A stretch of DNA of 64,000 bases from Bacillus_BD oryzisoli (GTDB lineage: Bacteria > Bacillota > Bacilli > Bacillales > Cytobacillaceae). Below the pieces are notes generated by a model. The model made no database searches and was not told where the DNA came from. It saw only the letters and a list, made by a program, of their open reading frames with translations. The position numbers and the translations under genes are program-made. The stretch is taken from the NCBI RefSeq assembly GCF_036670025.1, contig NZ_CP137640.1:964001-1028000 (forward strand), written 5' to 3'. Below are positions 47,827 to 56,633 of the stretch, piece after piece; the stretch's first letter is position 1; each line of letters begins with the position of its first letter.

Positions 47827-49353
47827 TTAATTTCTAATCAGATATTCAAAGGCACCTAAAGCTGCTGTTGCGCCCGATCCCATTGAAATAATGATTTGTT
47901 TGAACTTGCTGTCTGTACAATCTCCAGCTGCATATATACCCGGAATATTCGTTGATCCGGATTTATCAACAATGACTTCACCATTACGACTAAGCTCTAC
48001 GGAGCCGCGAAGCCATTCTGTATTTGGAATGGTACCGATTTGAACAAATACTCCTTGTAGTTCAATATGATGTTCTTCGTTAGTCCTGCGATCGATGTAG
48101 GTAACACCGTTTACTTTGTCTGTACCGGTGATTTCTTTAATCTGCGCTTGTTCAATAATCGTTACGTTAGGAAGACTGCGCACGCGATCCTGCAGTACAG
48201 GGTCTGCTTTTACCTCTGATCTGGCAAGAAGAGTAACATGTTTAACTATACCTGCTAAATCAATTGCTGCTTCTACCCCTGAATTTCCTCCGCCAATGAC
48301 GGCAACGTGTTTTCCTGCAAATAATGGGCCATCGCAGTGGGCACAGTAGGCAATCCCTTTATTTTTAAACTCTGCTTCACCAGGTACATCGGCATTACGC
48401 CAACGGGCACCTGTTGAAAGGATAACAGTTTTACTTTTTAGGACAGCACCGTTTTCTAGTTCAACTTCAATGAAATCTTTCTTTTCTAATCTTTTGGCAC
48501 GCTGTAAATTCATAATGTCCACGTTATATTGTTTGACATGTTCTTCTAGCGTCGCTGCGAGCTTAGGGCCTTCTGTATAGTTCACAGTAATCAAGTTTTC
48601 AATTCCTACTGTATCTAATACCTGACCGCCAAAACGATCAGCGACAATACCAGTACGTATTCCTTTACGTGCCGAATAAATTGCTGCGCTCGCACCTGCA
48701 GGACCGCCTCCAACAATAAGAACATCATAAGGTTCTTTATTTGCAAACTCGGAAGCATCCGGTCCACTGCCAAGTTTTACAAGAATTTCTTCAAGTGACA
48801 TCCGGCCGCTGTTAAAGAATTCTCCATTTAAATAAACAGTAGGAACTGCCATGATATCTTTTGCTTCCACTTCCTCACGATACACAGCACCATCAATCAT
48901 TGTATGGGTAATGCCAGGATTCAGAAGACTCATCACGTTAAGGGCTTGAACGACATCAGGACAGTTATGGCAGCTTAAGCTGGCATATGTTTCAAAATGA
49001 TAGTCACCTTTAATAGCTTTAATCTGATCGATGACTTTTTGGTCCACTTTTGGAGCTCTGCCACTCACTTGCAAGAGGGCTAAAACCAATGAAGTAAATT
49101 CGTGACCAAGCGGGATACCGGCAAATGTGATTCCAGTGTCTTCACCAGGACGATTTATGCTAAAACTAGGAGTTCTTTCTAATGTTGTGTTCTCTACCTT
49201 TATGTTGGACGACATTGTCGCTAATTCATCTGCTAAAGCGGTCATATCTCGTGAAACGTCATCATTCCCCGCGCTTACTTTAATTTGTACTTTACCTTCC
49301 ATAAGCTGTAGGTATTGAGATAATTGTGTTTTAATTTCTGCATCTAATATCAT
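47827..49353 (-). CDS. ahpF: Alkyl hydroperoxide reductase subunit F
   Basis: Flavoprotein that passes electrons from NADH to the peroxiredoxin AhpC. 508 residues: an N-terminal tandem thioredoxin-like domain with CHNC (about 129-132), then a thioredoxin-reductase-like part with GGGPAGASAAIYSARKG (FAD), the active CAHC pair (about 345-348), IGGGNSGVEAA (NADH) and the C-terminal GDCTDSKFKQIIIS FAD motif. ATG start after GGAGGA. Normally ahpC precedes ahpF; here none is adjacent, so the partner must be elsewhere. A PerR-box-like site lies 139 bp upstream. Confidence 0.95.
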   Translation of the reverse strand: MILDAEIKTQLSQYLQLMEGKVQIKVSAGNDDVSRDMTALADELATMSSNIKVENTTLERTPSFSINRPGEDTGITFAGIPLGHEFTSLVLALLQVSGRAPKVDQKVIDQIKAIKGDYHFETYASLSCHNCPDVVQALNVMSLLNPGITHTMIDGAVYREEVEAKDIMAVPTVYLNGEFFNSGRMSLEEILVKLGSGPDASEFANKEPYDVLIVGGGPAGASAAIYSARKGIRTGIVADRFGGQVLDTVGIENLITVNYTEGPKLAATLEEHVKQYNVDIMNLQRAKRLEKKDFIEVELENGAVLKSKTVILSTGARWRNADVPGEAEFKNKGIAYCAHCDGPLFAGKHVAVIGGGNSGVEAAIDLAGIVKHVTLLARSEVKADPVLQDRVRSLPNVTIIEQAQIKEITGTDKVNGVTYIDRRTNEEHHIELQGVFVQIGTIPNTEWLRGSVELSRNGEVIVDKSGSTNIPGIYAAGDCTDSKFKQIIISMGSGATAALGAFEYLIRN

Positions 49354-49491
49354 GAATCGTGTCCTCCTTTATTTGGCGATAACATTATTATACATTTTTG
49401 TTGATGTACTTAATTTGAAAAAGTGTGAACAAATTGCGGTTCTTTCTTAGTAATATCATTTGTTAGTTTGTGTCCTAAAATGTTATTTATT

Positions 49492-49506
49492 TATAATTAT
49501 TATTAA
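49492..49506. promoter_or_regulatory. PerR-box-like site upstream of ahpF
   Basis: TTATAATTATTATTA differs from the PerR-box consensus TTATAATNATTATAA at one position. It lies in very AT-rich DNA in the gap between ahpF and the divergent aldolase gene, so chance occurrence is possible. ahpCF is a known PerR target in B. subtilis. Confidence 0.5.
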
Positions 49507-49596
49507 TTTATATTAATTATCGTTTAGAAAACGATTTTTGTCAAGCATATAAATCTATTATTTGTTTTACTTGGCTTCTTTTATTAAGGTAAAAAA

Positions 49597-49625
49597 TGTA
49601 TACAAAAAATAATAATTTGTATACA
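49597..49625. promoter_or_regulatory. Paired TGTATACA operators upstream of the aldolase gene
   Basis: Two perfect TGTATACA palindromes (49597-49604 and 49618-49625), 21 bp apart centre to centre, which is two helical turns. The same motif recurs four times at 51237-51308 beside the gntR-type regulator gene. Probably bound by that regulator. Confidence 0.7.
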
Positions 49626-49667
49626 ATTAATCTGTCGTAATTTTTTTAATAAAAAGGAGCGAATAAA

Positions 49668-50504
49668 ATGCTAGTGAACACAAAAGAAATTTTACTAAAT
49701 GCTCTACAGAATAACTATGCGGTTGCAGCATTTAATGTTTATAACTTAGAAACAGTTCAAGCTGCCATTAAGGTTGCTGAAAAGGAAAATCAGCCTGTCA
49801 TTATTGCTTTAGGTGAAAGATACTTTCCTACAGTAGATGTTGAAGGCTTTGCTGCATTAGTGAAAGTAATGGCAGAAAAAACTCGTATACCAGTTGCACT
49901 TCATTTGGACCACGCTTATGAGAAGGAATCCATTATTCGTGCGATTCGATGCGGGTTTACCTCTGTGATGTATGATGGATCAAAATATGAACTGGATCAA
50001 AATATAGCCTATACAAAAGAGATAGTAGAAATCGCGCATATGGCGGGAGTCTCTGTTGAAGCTGAGATTGGATCTGTTGCGCGGGGAGCATTCTCGGATG
50101 AAGAGGAAGGGAATGGAACATTGACTGACCCGCAATCAGCTAAAGAGTTCGTTGCAGCTACAGGTGTTGACTTTTTAGCAGCGGCTATAGGTACTGTTCA
50201 CGGCATGTACCAAGGAGAACCAAAGATTGACCTTGCTCTTTTAGATGAGATTCGTATTGCAGTTAATATCCCTCTCGTTCTTCATGGAGGATCTGGAACG
50301 CCAGAAGACATTTTAAAGAAAGCGATTCAACTAGGAATATGCAAAGTAAATGTGAATACAGAGGTTTCAATTGCAGCTGTTTCTTATTTAGAGAAGTTTA
50401 TTGAGAAAAAACAAATCGAACATCTTTCCACAATCATGTCAGAAATGCAGCTTTCTATGGAGCCGGTTATGACTAAATTTGTTCGTTTATTATCTACAAA
50501 ATAA
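49668..50504 (+). CDS. Class II fructose-bisphosphate-type aldolase
   Basis: Zinc-dependent class II aldolase of the FbaA/GatY family, 278 residues. Motifs: AFNVYNLETVQA (residues 20-31), zinc ligand His in VALHLDHAY (about 84), VEAEIGSVARG (Glu about 134), AIGTVHGMY (His about 182) and LHGGSGTPEDILKKAI with the third His (about 208). ATG after AAAGGAG. It belongs to the acid-sugar locus: own operators in front, gntR convergent. It probably splits a phosphorylated keto-acid or ketose made by the kinase at 52332. Substrate not known. Confidence 0.85.
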   Translation: MLVNTKEILLNALQNNYAVAAFNVYNLETVQAAIKVAEKENQPVIIALGERYFPTVDVEGFAALVKVMAEKTRIPVALHLDHAYEKESIIRAIRCGFTSVMYDGSKYELDQNIAYTKEIVEIAHMAGVSVEAEIGSVARGAFSDEEEGNGTLTDPQSAKEFVAATGVDFLAAAIGTVHGMYQGEPKIDLALLDEIRIAVNIPLVLHGGSGTPEDILKKAIQLGICKVNVNTEVSIAAVSYLEKFIEKKQIEHLSTIMSEMQLSMEPVMTKFVRLLSTK

Positions 50505-50548
50505 AAAATGCACAGGGGATTTCTTATGAAATCTCTTGTGCATTTTTT
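50503..50548. terminator. Bidirectional terminator between aldolase and gntR
   Basis: AAAAAATGCACAgGGGATTTC / GAAATCTCttGTGCATTTTTT, a long stem with A and T tails on both sides. Confidence 0.88.
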
Positions 50549-50551
50549 GAA

Positions 50552-51196
50552 TTATTGATTACTCATGACATGCAAATAAAAATTTAAATCTGTTTCTAAA
50601 TGTTTTTTCATCAGCCTTTCAGCAGTATCGCCATCCCTGGCAAGGATGGCATGATAAATTTCTTCATGCTCTTCGATCAAATGGGGACGATTATAAATAA
50701 CAACTGTTTTTCTAAATAGATAAATAATGGCCTGCATTCGGTCAATAATATCGATCATAACAGGGTTATGACTGGCATTGACAATATCATTATGAAAACG
50801 CTCGTTAGCATTCATAACTTCTTCTTTTGTTCCTGTTTTTCCAATCTGAACATATTCAAAGAGTTTCTCTATTTCTTTATCTTTTAAAAAGGTGGCAGCA
50901 CATTTTGCTGAATACCCTTCAAGGAGGATCCGAACCTGGAACATATTGCGTAAATCCTTTTCGGTTGGCTTAACCACTCTTTTCTTTACGATTAGACCTT
51001 CATTTTCTAATTTTCGAATGGATTCCCTAATGGGGGTTCTGCTGACACCTAATTCGGCTGCGATTTTTTCTTCTACAATTTTTGTTCCGCCCGGAATTTC
51101 ACCTGTTAAAATCCGATCCCTTAGTACTTCATAACATTGATGGTAAGCTGGACGGGAGCTATGACTTTCAAGCACTAGATTCACCTCAGTATTCAT
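50552..51196 (-). CDS. GntR-family regulator with FCD domain
   Basis: 214-residue transcription factor: an N-terminal winged helix (LRDRILTGEIPGGTKIVEEKIAAELGVSRTPIRESIRKLENEGLI, residues 25-70) and a helical FCD ligand-binding domain with the metal-site His residues (FHNDIVNASHNPVM near 135-148; EEHEEIYHAI near 178-187). Such regulators usually respond to small organic acids. It lies between the aldolase gene and the dehydrogenase-kinase-permease genes, and TGTATACA arrays flank both transcription units. It is most likely a repressor of the locus. Confidence 0.87.
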   Translation of the reverse strand: MNTEVNLVLESHSSRPAYHQCYEVLRDRILTGEIPGGTKIVEEKIAAELGVSRTPIRESIRKLENEGLIVKKRVVKPTEKDLRNMFQVRILLEGYSAKCAATFLKDKEIEKLFEYVQIGKTGTKEEVMNANERFHNDIVNASHNPVMIDIIDRMQAIIYLFRKTVVIYNRPHLIEEHEEIYHAILARDGDTAERLMKKHLETDLNFYLHVMSNQ

Positions 51197-51236
51197 CCTA
51201 ATCTATATAATACCAAATTAATCGTAAAAAAACATC

Positions 51237-51308
51237 TGCGTACAAAATAATAAAAAATGTATACAAAATCACGAAAAACTGTATACAAAAAATAAAAACT
51301 AGTATACA
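51237..51308. promoter_or_regulatory. Array of four phased TGTATACA-type operators
   Basis: TGCGTACA (51237-51244), TGTATACA (51258-51265), TGTATACA (51280-51287) and AGTATACA (51301-51308) are spaced 21, 22 and 21 bp apart, about two helical turns each, in the gap between divergent gntR and dehydrogenase genes. This phasing suggests cooperative binding of regulator dimers on one face of the DNA. Confidence 0.75.
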
Positions 51309-51327
51309 ATATTTTTTGTAATCGCGT

Positions 51328-51341
51328 TGTAAGCGATTGCT
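51328..51341. promoter_or_regulatory. Probable CcpA catabolite-response element (cre)
   Basis: TGTAAGCGATTGCT, inside the palindrome GTAAGC-GATT-GCTTAC, matches the cre consensus TGNAANCGNTNNCA except for the last base. It lies about 95 bp before the dehydrogenase gene, in a place suited to carbon catabolite repression of a sugar-acid operon. Confidence 0.65.
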
Positions 51342-51434
51342 TACGGAATCTATTAATAATTGGATCACTTTCTAGGTTTTCCAATCTTTTAAAGTATCGA
51401 GTGTTTATTATTTAACTAGCTGGGGGGAAACAAC

Positions 51435-52328
51435 ATGACAAGAAATATTGGGTTTATCGGACTAGGAATTATGGGGAAACCGATGGCATTAAATCTAATT
51501 AAAGCTGGACATACATTAACTATTAATGATTTAAATCAGGACGCTGTGAAAACAGTGGTAGAAGCAGGTGCAACCGCAGCAGCAACAGCTAAAGAAGCAG
51601 CCGAAAAAAGTGAGATTATTATTACGATGCTTCCTGCATCAAAACATGTACAAAGCGTCGTTTTGGATGAAAATGGTATTTTAGCGGGAGCCAAAGAAGG
51701 ATCTATTATTATTGATATGAGTTCAATTACTCCTACCGTTTCCAAACAGCTTGCAGAAGAAGCTGCGAAAAAAGGTGTTGGATTCCTTGATGCACCTGTC
51801 AGCGGCGGAGAGCCGGGAGCAATTAACGGTACATTAGCGATAATGGTTGGCGGTAAGGAAGAGGTTTTTGAAAGTGCAAAACCCGTTCTATATGACATGG
51901 GGAAAGCCGTCACGTTAGTTGGTGACAGCGGCTGTGGTGTTACTGCAAAATTAGCTAATCAAATTATTGTAAACCTTAACATTGCTGCGATGTCTGAAGC
52001 GTTAGTATTAGCAGCAAAAGCAGGTATTGATATTGCAAAAATGTACGAAGCCATTAGAGGCGGACTAGCAGGCAGTGCGGTTCTTGATGCAAAGGTTCCG
52101 TTGATACTAGAGAGAAACTTTGTTCCTGGCGGTACGATGGCCATCAATATGAAAGATATTACAAACGTTATGGAAACTGCGCATGATATCGATGTTCCGC
52201 TTCCATTATCAAGCCAGCTGCTTGAAATTTTCCATGCACTGAAGGCAGATGGGAAAATTATGGATGACCACGGCGGCATTGTTCAATATTATGAAAAACT
52301 TGCAAATGTTGTAGTAAAGAAGGCGTAA
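51435..52328 (+). CDS. GarR/YgbJ-like 2-hydroxyacid dehydrogenase (beta-hydroxyacid dehydrogenase family)
   Basis: NAD(P)-dependent oxidoreductase of 297 residues. It has the Rossmann start GFIGLGIMGKPMALNLIKAGH, the substrate motif DAPVSGGEPGAINGTLAIMVGG (about 115-136), catalytic Lys in GVTAKLANQIIVNLN (about 171), and KDITNVMETA near 235. The family includes tartronate semialdehyde reductase GarR and L-threonate dehydrogenase LtnD (YgbJ). Its pairing with a DUF1537 kinase and a GntP permease, as in ygbJKLMN, favours oxidation of a four-carbon acid sugar. ATG after GGGGGG. Confidence 0.85.
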   Translation: MTRNIGFIGLGIMGKPMALNLIKAGHTLTINDLNQDAVKTVVEAGATAAATAKEAAEKSEIIITMLPASKHVQSVVLDENGILAGAKEGSIIIDMSSITPTVSKQLAEEAAKKGVGFLDAPVSGGEPGAINGTLAIMVGGKEEVFESAKPVLYDMGKAVTLVGDSGCGVTAKLANQIIVNLNIAAMSEALVLAAKAGIDIAKMYEAIRGGLAGSAVLDAKVPLILERNFVPGGTMAINMKDITNVMETAHDIDVPLPLSSQLLEIFHALKADGKIMDDHGGIVQYYEKLANVVVKKA

Positions 52329-52331
52329 ACA

Positions 52332-53768
52332 ATGAATGAAAATAAAAGATTAGTTGAAGAAGCATTTAGTCATATAAAGTCTGTGGAAACAAGTATCGTT
52401 GTTGAAATGATTGAAAAAGAGCTTCAAGCTCTAAATAAAAAGATAATTGTTCTTGACGATGATCCAACCGGAGTGCAAACCGTTCACGGAATTTCTGTTT
52501 ATACTGACTGGACAGAGGACAGTATTGAGAAAGGATTTGCTGAAGAAAACTCAATGTTTTTTATTTTAACCAACTCCCGTGGATTTACTGCTGCTGAAAC
52601 AGAAAAGGCGCATCAGGAAATTGCAGCCAATATCGTTAAAGTGGCGAAGAAAACCAATCAGGATTTCACCATCATCAGCCGCGGTGATTCTACTTTAAGA
52701 GGTCACTACCCGCTGGAAACAAAAGTATTAAAAGAAACAGTGGAAGCAAACTCAAGTGTTAAATTTGACGGTGAAGTAATCATTCCTTTCTTTAAAGAGG
52801 GAGGCCGCTTCACAATTGATAACGTCCACTATGTACAAATGGATGAATATTTGGTTCCTGCAGGGAAAACAGAATTTGCTAAGGACCGTACTTTTGGCTA
52901 TACAAAATCCCACTTGGGTGAATATGCAGAAGAGAAGTCACAGGGTGAATACAAAGCGGAGAACATGACATATATTACGCTTGAAAGTCTACGTAATCTG
53001 GATATTGAAACAATCGAACAGCAGTTACTTGCAGTGGAAAATTTCAATAAAGTCATTGTTAATGCTGTTGATTATGTCGACGTGAAAATATTTGTCATTG
53101 CTTTAGTTAGAGCTATGAATAAAGGAAAGAACTTCATGTTCAGAAGTGCAGCTGCACTTACAAAAGTAATCGGCGGTGTGCCTGACAAGGCATTATTAAC
53201 AAGAGAAGAACTTGTAAAGGAAGATTCTAATCATGGCGGTCTAGTCATTATCGGATCTCATGTTAAAAAAACAACTGAACAATTGGAAGAACTGAAAACG
53301 TCAGATGCTCTTGAGTTCATTGAATTTAACGTACATCTAGTATTAGAGCCAGAAGAATTTCAACGTGAACTTGATAGAGTCGTTCAAGAAACCAATCGCT
53401 TCATTCGTGAAGGTAAGAACGTAGCGGTTTATACAAGACGTGAAAGACTTGACCTTGGCGAAGGGAAAAAGGAAGAAGAATTAAAGTTATCTGTTCAAAT
53501 CTCTGATGCTGTAACGAGTATCGTAAAAAGGTTAGAGGTAAAACCAAATTTTATTATCGCTAAAGGCGGAATTACGTCTAGCGATATCGGAACAAAAGGG
53601 CTGGAAGTTCAAAGAGCAACAGTAGCAGGACAAGTTAGACCTGGAATTCCAGTTTGGACGACAGGAAGTGAAAGTAAATTTCCTGGTATGACCTATGTGA
53701 TCTTCCCAGGGAATGTAGGAACAAAGACAGATTTAAGAGAAGTTGCTGAAATGTTAAGTAATAAATAA
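52332..53768 (+). CDS. DUF1537 four-carbon acid-sugar kinase (OtnK/YgbK-like)
   Basis: ATP-dependent kinase of 478 residues that phosphorylates an oxidised acid sugar. The N-terminal substrate domain carries DDDPTGVQTVHG (about residues 37-48) and SRGDSTLRGHYPLE; the C-terminal nucleotide domain carries KGGITSSDIG and FPGNVG. An N-terminal extension of about 30 residues precedes the first motif, longer than in E. coli YgbK. It starts 3 bp after the dehydrogenase stop, so the two are co-translated. Known relatives act on 3-oxo-tetronate, D-threonate or 3-oxo-isoapionate; the present substrate is open. Confidence 0.85.
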   Translation: MNENKRLVEEAFSHIKSVETSIVVEMIEKELQALNKKIIVLDDDPTGVQTVHGISVYTDWTEDSIEKGFAEENSMFFILTNSRGFTAAETEKAHQEIAANIVKVAKKTNQDFTIISRGDSTLRGHYPLETKVLKETVEANSSVKFDGEVIIPFFKEGGRFTIDNVHYVQMDEYLVPAGKTEFAKDRTFGYTKSHLGEYAEEKSQGEYKAENMTYITLESLRNLDIETIEQQLLAVENFNKVIVNAVDYVDVKIFVIALVRAMNKGKNFMFRSAAALTKVIGGVPDKALLTREELVKEDSNHGGLVIIGSHVKKTTEQLEELKTSDALEFIEFNVHLVLEPEEFQRELDRVVQETNRFIREGKNVAVYTRRERLDLGEGKKEEELKLSVQISDAVTSIVKRLEVKPNFIIAKGGITSSDIGTKGLEVQRATVAGQVRPGIPVWTTGSESKFPGMTYVIFPGNVGTKTDLREVAEMLSNK

Positions 53769-53943
53769 TTACAATTTCGTAATATCTGGGGAAAAGCGGC
53801 TAACCTTTAAAAGTTGTCAAAGTTGATAAGAATGTCACAACACGATTACATTAATCATCAAGATTAAAATTCTTTTCTGCGCGTCAGACACTAAAAAGGG
53901 TTAGCCCTATTTTATTACTTTATAAAAGGGAAGAGGGTTAACT

Positions 53944-55263
53944 ATGCCAATTATCTCGGTTACCATCGGGGTTGCACTATTATTAATATTAATGGTTATT
54001 TTAAAGCTAAATGCTTTTGTGTCACTGATTCTTGTGTCGCTTATCGTTGGGGTATTAGAGGGAATGTCCCCGATTGATGCAGTTGCATCAATTGAAACCG
54101 GTTTAGGTTCAACCCTTGGTCATCTTACCATGGTTATTATCTTTGGTGGTGTACTTGGTAAGCTAATGACAGATTCCGGCGGGGCTCAGCGCATCGCGAC
54201 GACATTGATTAAGGCTTTTGGGGAAAAAAGAGTTCAGTTGGCAGCTGTTATTACAGCCGCAATTGTAGGTATTGCTTTATTCTTTGAAACTGGTGTTGTT
54301 GTATTAATTCCGTTAGTATTTACAATCGCTACTGCGGCTGGAGTTCCAGTTTTATATATTGGTATGCCGGTCATTGCAGCACTAATTACGATGCATGGTT
54401 TTGTGCCTCCACACCCAGGACCAACAGCTGTGGCAGATGTATTTGGAGCAAATATTGGAAAGACGTTAATCTTAGGGATTATCATTGCAATACCTGCATT
54501 TACGTTAGCGGGTCCTGTATATACTAAATTCTTTAAAAAAGAATCCCTTGAGATTGAAATTCCAAAAGGATTATTTAGCCCAAAAGAATTTTCTGAAGAA
54601 GAAATGCCTAAGTTTGGTATTAGTATTCTTACTGCACTTTTACCAGTTATTTTGATTGCTTTGCAAGCGTTTGTAGAAATCTTTGCTCCTGAATCAGCGA
54701 TTATGCCGGTAGTTGATTTTATCGGAAATGCAAACGTAGCATTATTGATTTCTGTTATTGTCGCTATCTTTACATTTGGTCTTAATCGAGGCATAAAAAT
54801 GTCCGAAATTATGCAATCCCTTACAGAATCCGTTAGCGGTATTGCTATGATCTTATTAATTATTGCTGCCGGTGGTGCTTTTAAACAAGTACTGATTGAC
54901 AGCCATATTGATAAATATATTTCAGATATTATGGCCGGATCAACCCTTTCTCCATTGTTATTAGCATGGCTGATTGCAGCTATTTTAAGGGTAGCAATAG
55001 GTTCTGCAACAGTAGCAGGTATGACGGCAGCAGGAATCGCCGCACCGCTTGTTGCAACGACAGGTGTAAGTCCAGAGTTAATGGTTCTAGCAGCCGGTGC
55101 TGGAAGCGTTACCTTCTCACATGTTAATGATGCAGGTTTCTGGATTTATAAGGAATATTTCAATCTGACAATTGGACAAACGATTAAAACTTGGTCCATT
55201 ATGGTTACGATAATTTCCCTTGTTGGACTTGCTGGTGTATTGATTCTTGATATGTTTATTTAA
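53944..55263 (+). CDS. GntP-family organic acid permease
   Basis: 439-residue, about 12-helix transporter of the GntP family (gluconate and related hydroxy acids, proton symport). Family segments: FGGVLGKLMTDSGGAQRIA near 60-78, HGFVPPHPGPTAVADVFGANIG near 150-171 and TFSHVNDAGFWIYKEYF near 395-411. ATG after GGAAGAGGG. It presumably imports the acid sugar handled by the dehydrogenase and kinase upstream, as YgbN does. The 175-bp gap from the kinase contains a long-range inverted pair (53798-53808 with 53895-53906). Confidence 0.9.
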   Translation: MPIISVTIGVALLLILMVILKLNAFVSLILVSLIVGVLEGMSPIDAVASIETGLGSTLGHLTMVIIFGGVLGKLMTDSGGAQRIATTLIKAFGEKRVQLAAVITAAIVGIALFFETGVVVLIPLVFTIATAAGVPVLYIGMPVIAALITMHGFVPPHPGPTAVADVFGANIGKTLILGIIIAIPAFTLAGPVYTKFFKKESLEIEIPKGLFSPKEFSEEEMPKFGISILTALLPVILIALQAFVEIFAPESAIMPVVDFIGNANVALLISVIVAIFTFGLNRGIKMSEIMQSLTESVSGIAMILLIIAAGGAFKQVLIDSHIDKYISDIMAGSTLSPLLLAWLIAAILRVAIGSATVAGMTAAGIAAPLVATTGVSPELMVLAAGAGSVTFSHVNDAGFWIYKEYFNLTIGQTIKTWSIMVTIISLVGLAGVLILDMFI

Positions 55264-55265
55264 TC

Positions 55266-55306
55266 AAAAAAGCGAACAGTTCAAAATGAGAACTGTTCGC
55301 TTTTTT
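55266..55306 (+). terminator. Terminator after the gntP-type gene
   Basis: AAAAAGCGAACAGTTC / GAACTGTTCGCTTTTT stem with long A and T tails; probably works for the convergent ugd gene too. Confidence 0.92.
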
Positions 55307-55315
55307 TTCATATTA

Positions 55316-56632
55316 TTAGGTATCCAACCCAACCACAATAGCCGGTTTTCCGACAGGGTAATATTCAATCTTGGAACATGCTCTAATTTTATTTTCTTCA
55401 AAACAGTTTCTGCCGTCAAAAATAATTGGCTGTTTCATATGTTTTGTGACTTCCGTCAAATCTAATTGCTTAAATTCATTCCATTCTGTCACAATAAAGA
55501 CTGCATCTGCATTTTCAATTGCTTGATCGACTGAACTGGCATATTCGATTGTATCCCCCAGTATTTTTTTTGCATTGTCCTTCGCAACCGGGTCATAGGC
55601 AACAACTTTCGCTTCAGCTTCATGTAAAAGATGGGCGATTTTAATTGAAGGAGCTTCTCTCATATCATCCGTTTCAGGCTTAAATGAAAGACCAAGCATC
55701 GCAATTTTTTTATCTTTTAATTGCTTCAGACGGCTGCATGCTTTTGTGAAAAGAAGCTTTTGCTGTTCATCATTGATGGCTATGGTTTCTCTTAATAGGG
55801 AAAAGTCGACACCATGTAAGCCTGCAGTATGAAGCAATGCCTTCACATCTTTAGGAAAGCAGGAACCGCCATAGCCAATACCCGCTTGCAGAAAGGCTTC
55901 TCCGATTCGTTTATCTTTTCCCATCCCATTTGCCACATCAATAATATTGGCTCCGACTGCCTCACATAAATTCGCTATCTCATTGATGAAACTGATTTTG
56001 GTTGCTAAAAATGCATTTGAAGCATACTTGATCATTTCTGCACTTCGCACATTTGTCATCAGGATCGGAACATTTAATGGACGATACATTTCTTGTATTT
56101 TTAAAGCAGCTTCTTTGTCTTCAGAGCCTATGATAATTCGGTCAGCCTTCATCGTATCCTTTATAGCTGAACCTTGTCTTAAAAACTCAGGGTTGGAAAC
56201 CATTTTAAAAGGCTTTTTGGTATGATTCGTGATAATGCTTTTAACATAATCATTTGTACCAACCGGAACGGTGCTTTTGATTACGACAATGGAATCTGGC
56301 TTGAGGTGGGCTGATACATCTTTTGCCGCTTGTAAGAGATAGGATAAGTCTGCTGCACCATCATTTCTTTGCGGAGTTCCTACGGCAATAATAATGACTT
56401 CTGCATTCTCTATTCCTTCCTGGTGGGAGGTAGTAAATTGCAGATTTCCTGCAGCAGTATTTTTTGTAAGCAGGTCCTCCAGTCCAGGTTCATAAATAGG
56501 TGAAATTCCTTGACGGAGCCGGTTAATTTTTTGATCGTCAATATCGATGCAAATAACATGATGGCCAACTTCGGATAAACAAACACCAGTAGACAGACCG
56601 ACGTAACCAGTACCCAAAACAGCTATTTTCAT
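55316..56632 (-). CDS. UDP-glucose 6-dehydrogenase
   Basis: Oxidises UDP-glucose to UDP-glucuronate with two NAD+. 438 residues with the Rossmann motif VLGTGYVGLSTGVCLSEVGH (residues 4-23), STVPVGT (about 126-132), and the catalytic Cys in GIGYGGSCFPKDVKAL (about 260). ATG two bases after the galU stop and behind GGAAGAG, so it is coupled to galU. UDP-glucuronate feeds acidic exopolysaccharide, teichuronic acid or spore-surface glycans. Relatives in B. subtilis are TuaD, YtcA and Ugd; the exact orthologue is not clear. Confidence 0.93.
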   Translation of the reverse strand: MKIAVLGTGYVGLSTGVCLSEVGHHVICIDIDDQKINRLRQGISPIYEPGLEDLLTKNTAAGNLQFTTSHQEGIENAEVIIIAVGTPQRNDGAADLSYLLQAAKDVSAHLKPDSIVVIKSTVPVGTNDYVKSIITNHTKKPFKMVSNPEFLRQGSAIKDTMKADRIIIGSEDKEAALKIQEMYRPLNVPILMTNVRSAEMIKYASNAFLATKISFINEIANLCEAVGANIIDVANGMGKDKRIGEAFLQAGIGYGGSCFPKDVKALLHTAGLHGVDFSLLRETIAINDEQQKLLFTKACSRLKQLKDKKIAMLGLSFKPETDDMREAPSIKIAHLLHEAEAKVVAYDPVAKDNAKKILGDTIEYASSVDQAIENADAVFIVTEWNEFKQLDLTEVTKHMKQPIIFDGRNCFEENKIRACSKIEYYPVGKPAIVVGLDT

Positions 56633-56633
56633 A

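Noticed and set aside
54234..54794. 186-codon minus-strand frame opposite the gntP-type gene
   Set aside because: Antisense to a clear permease gene, no ribosome site and no recognisable family.
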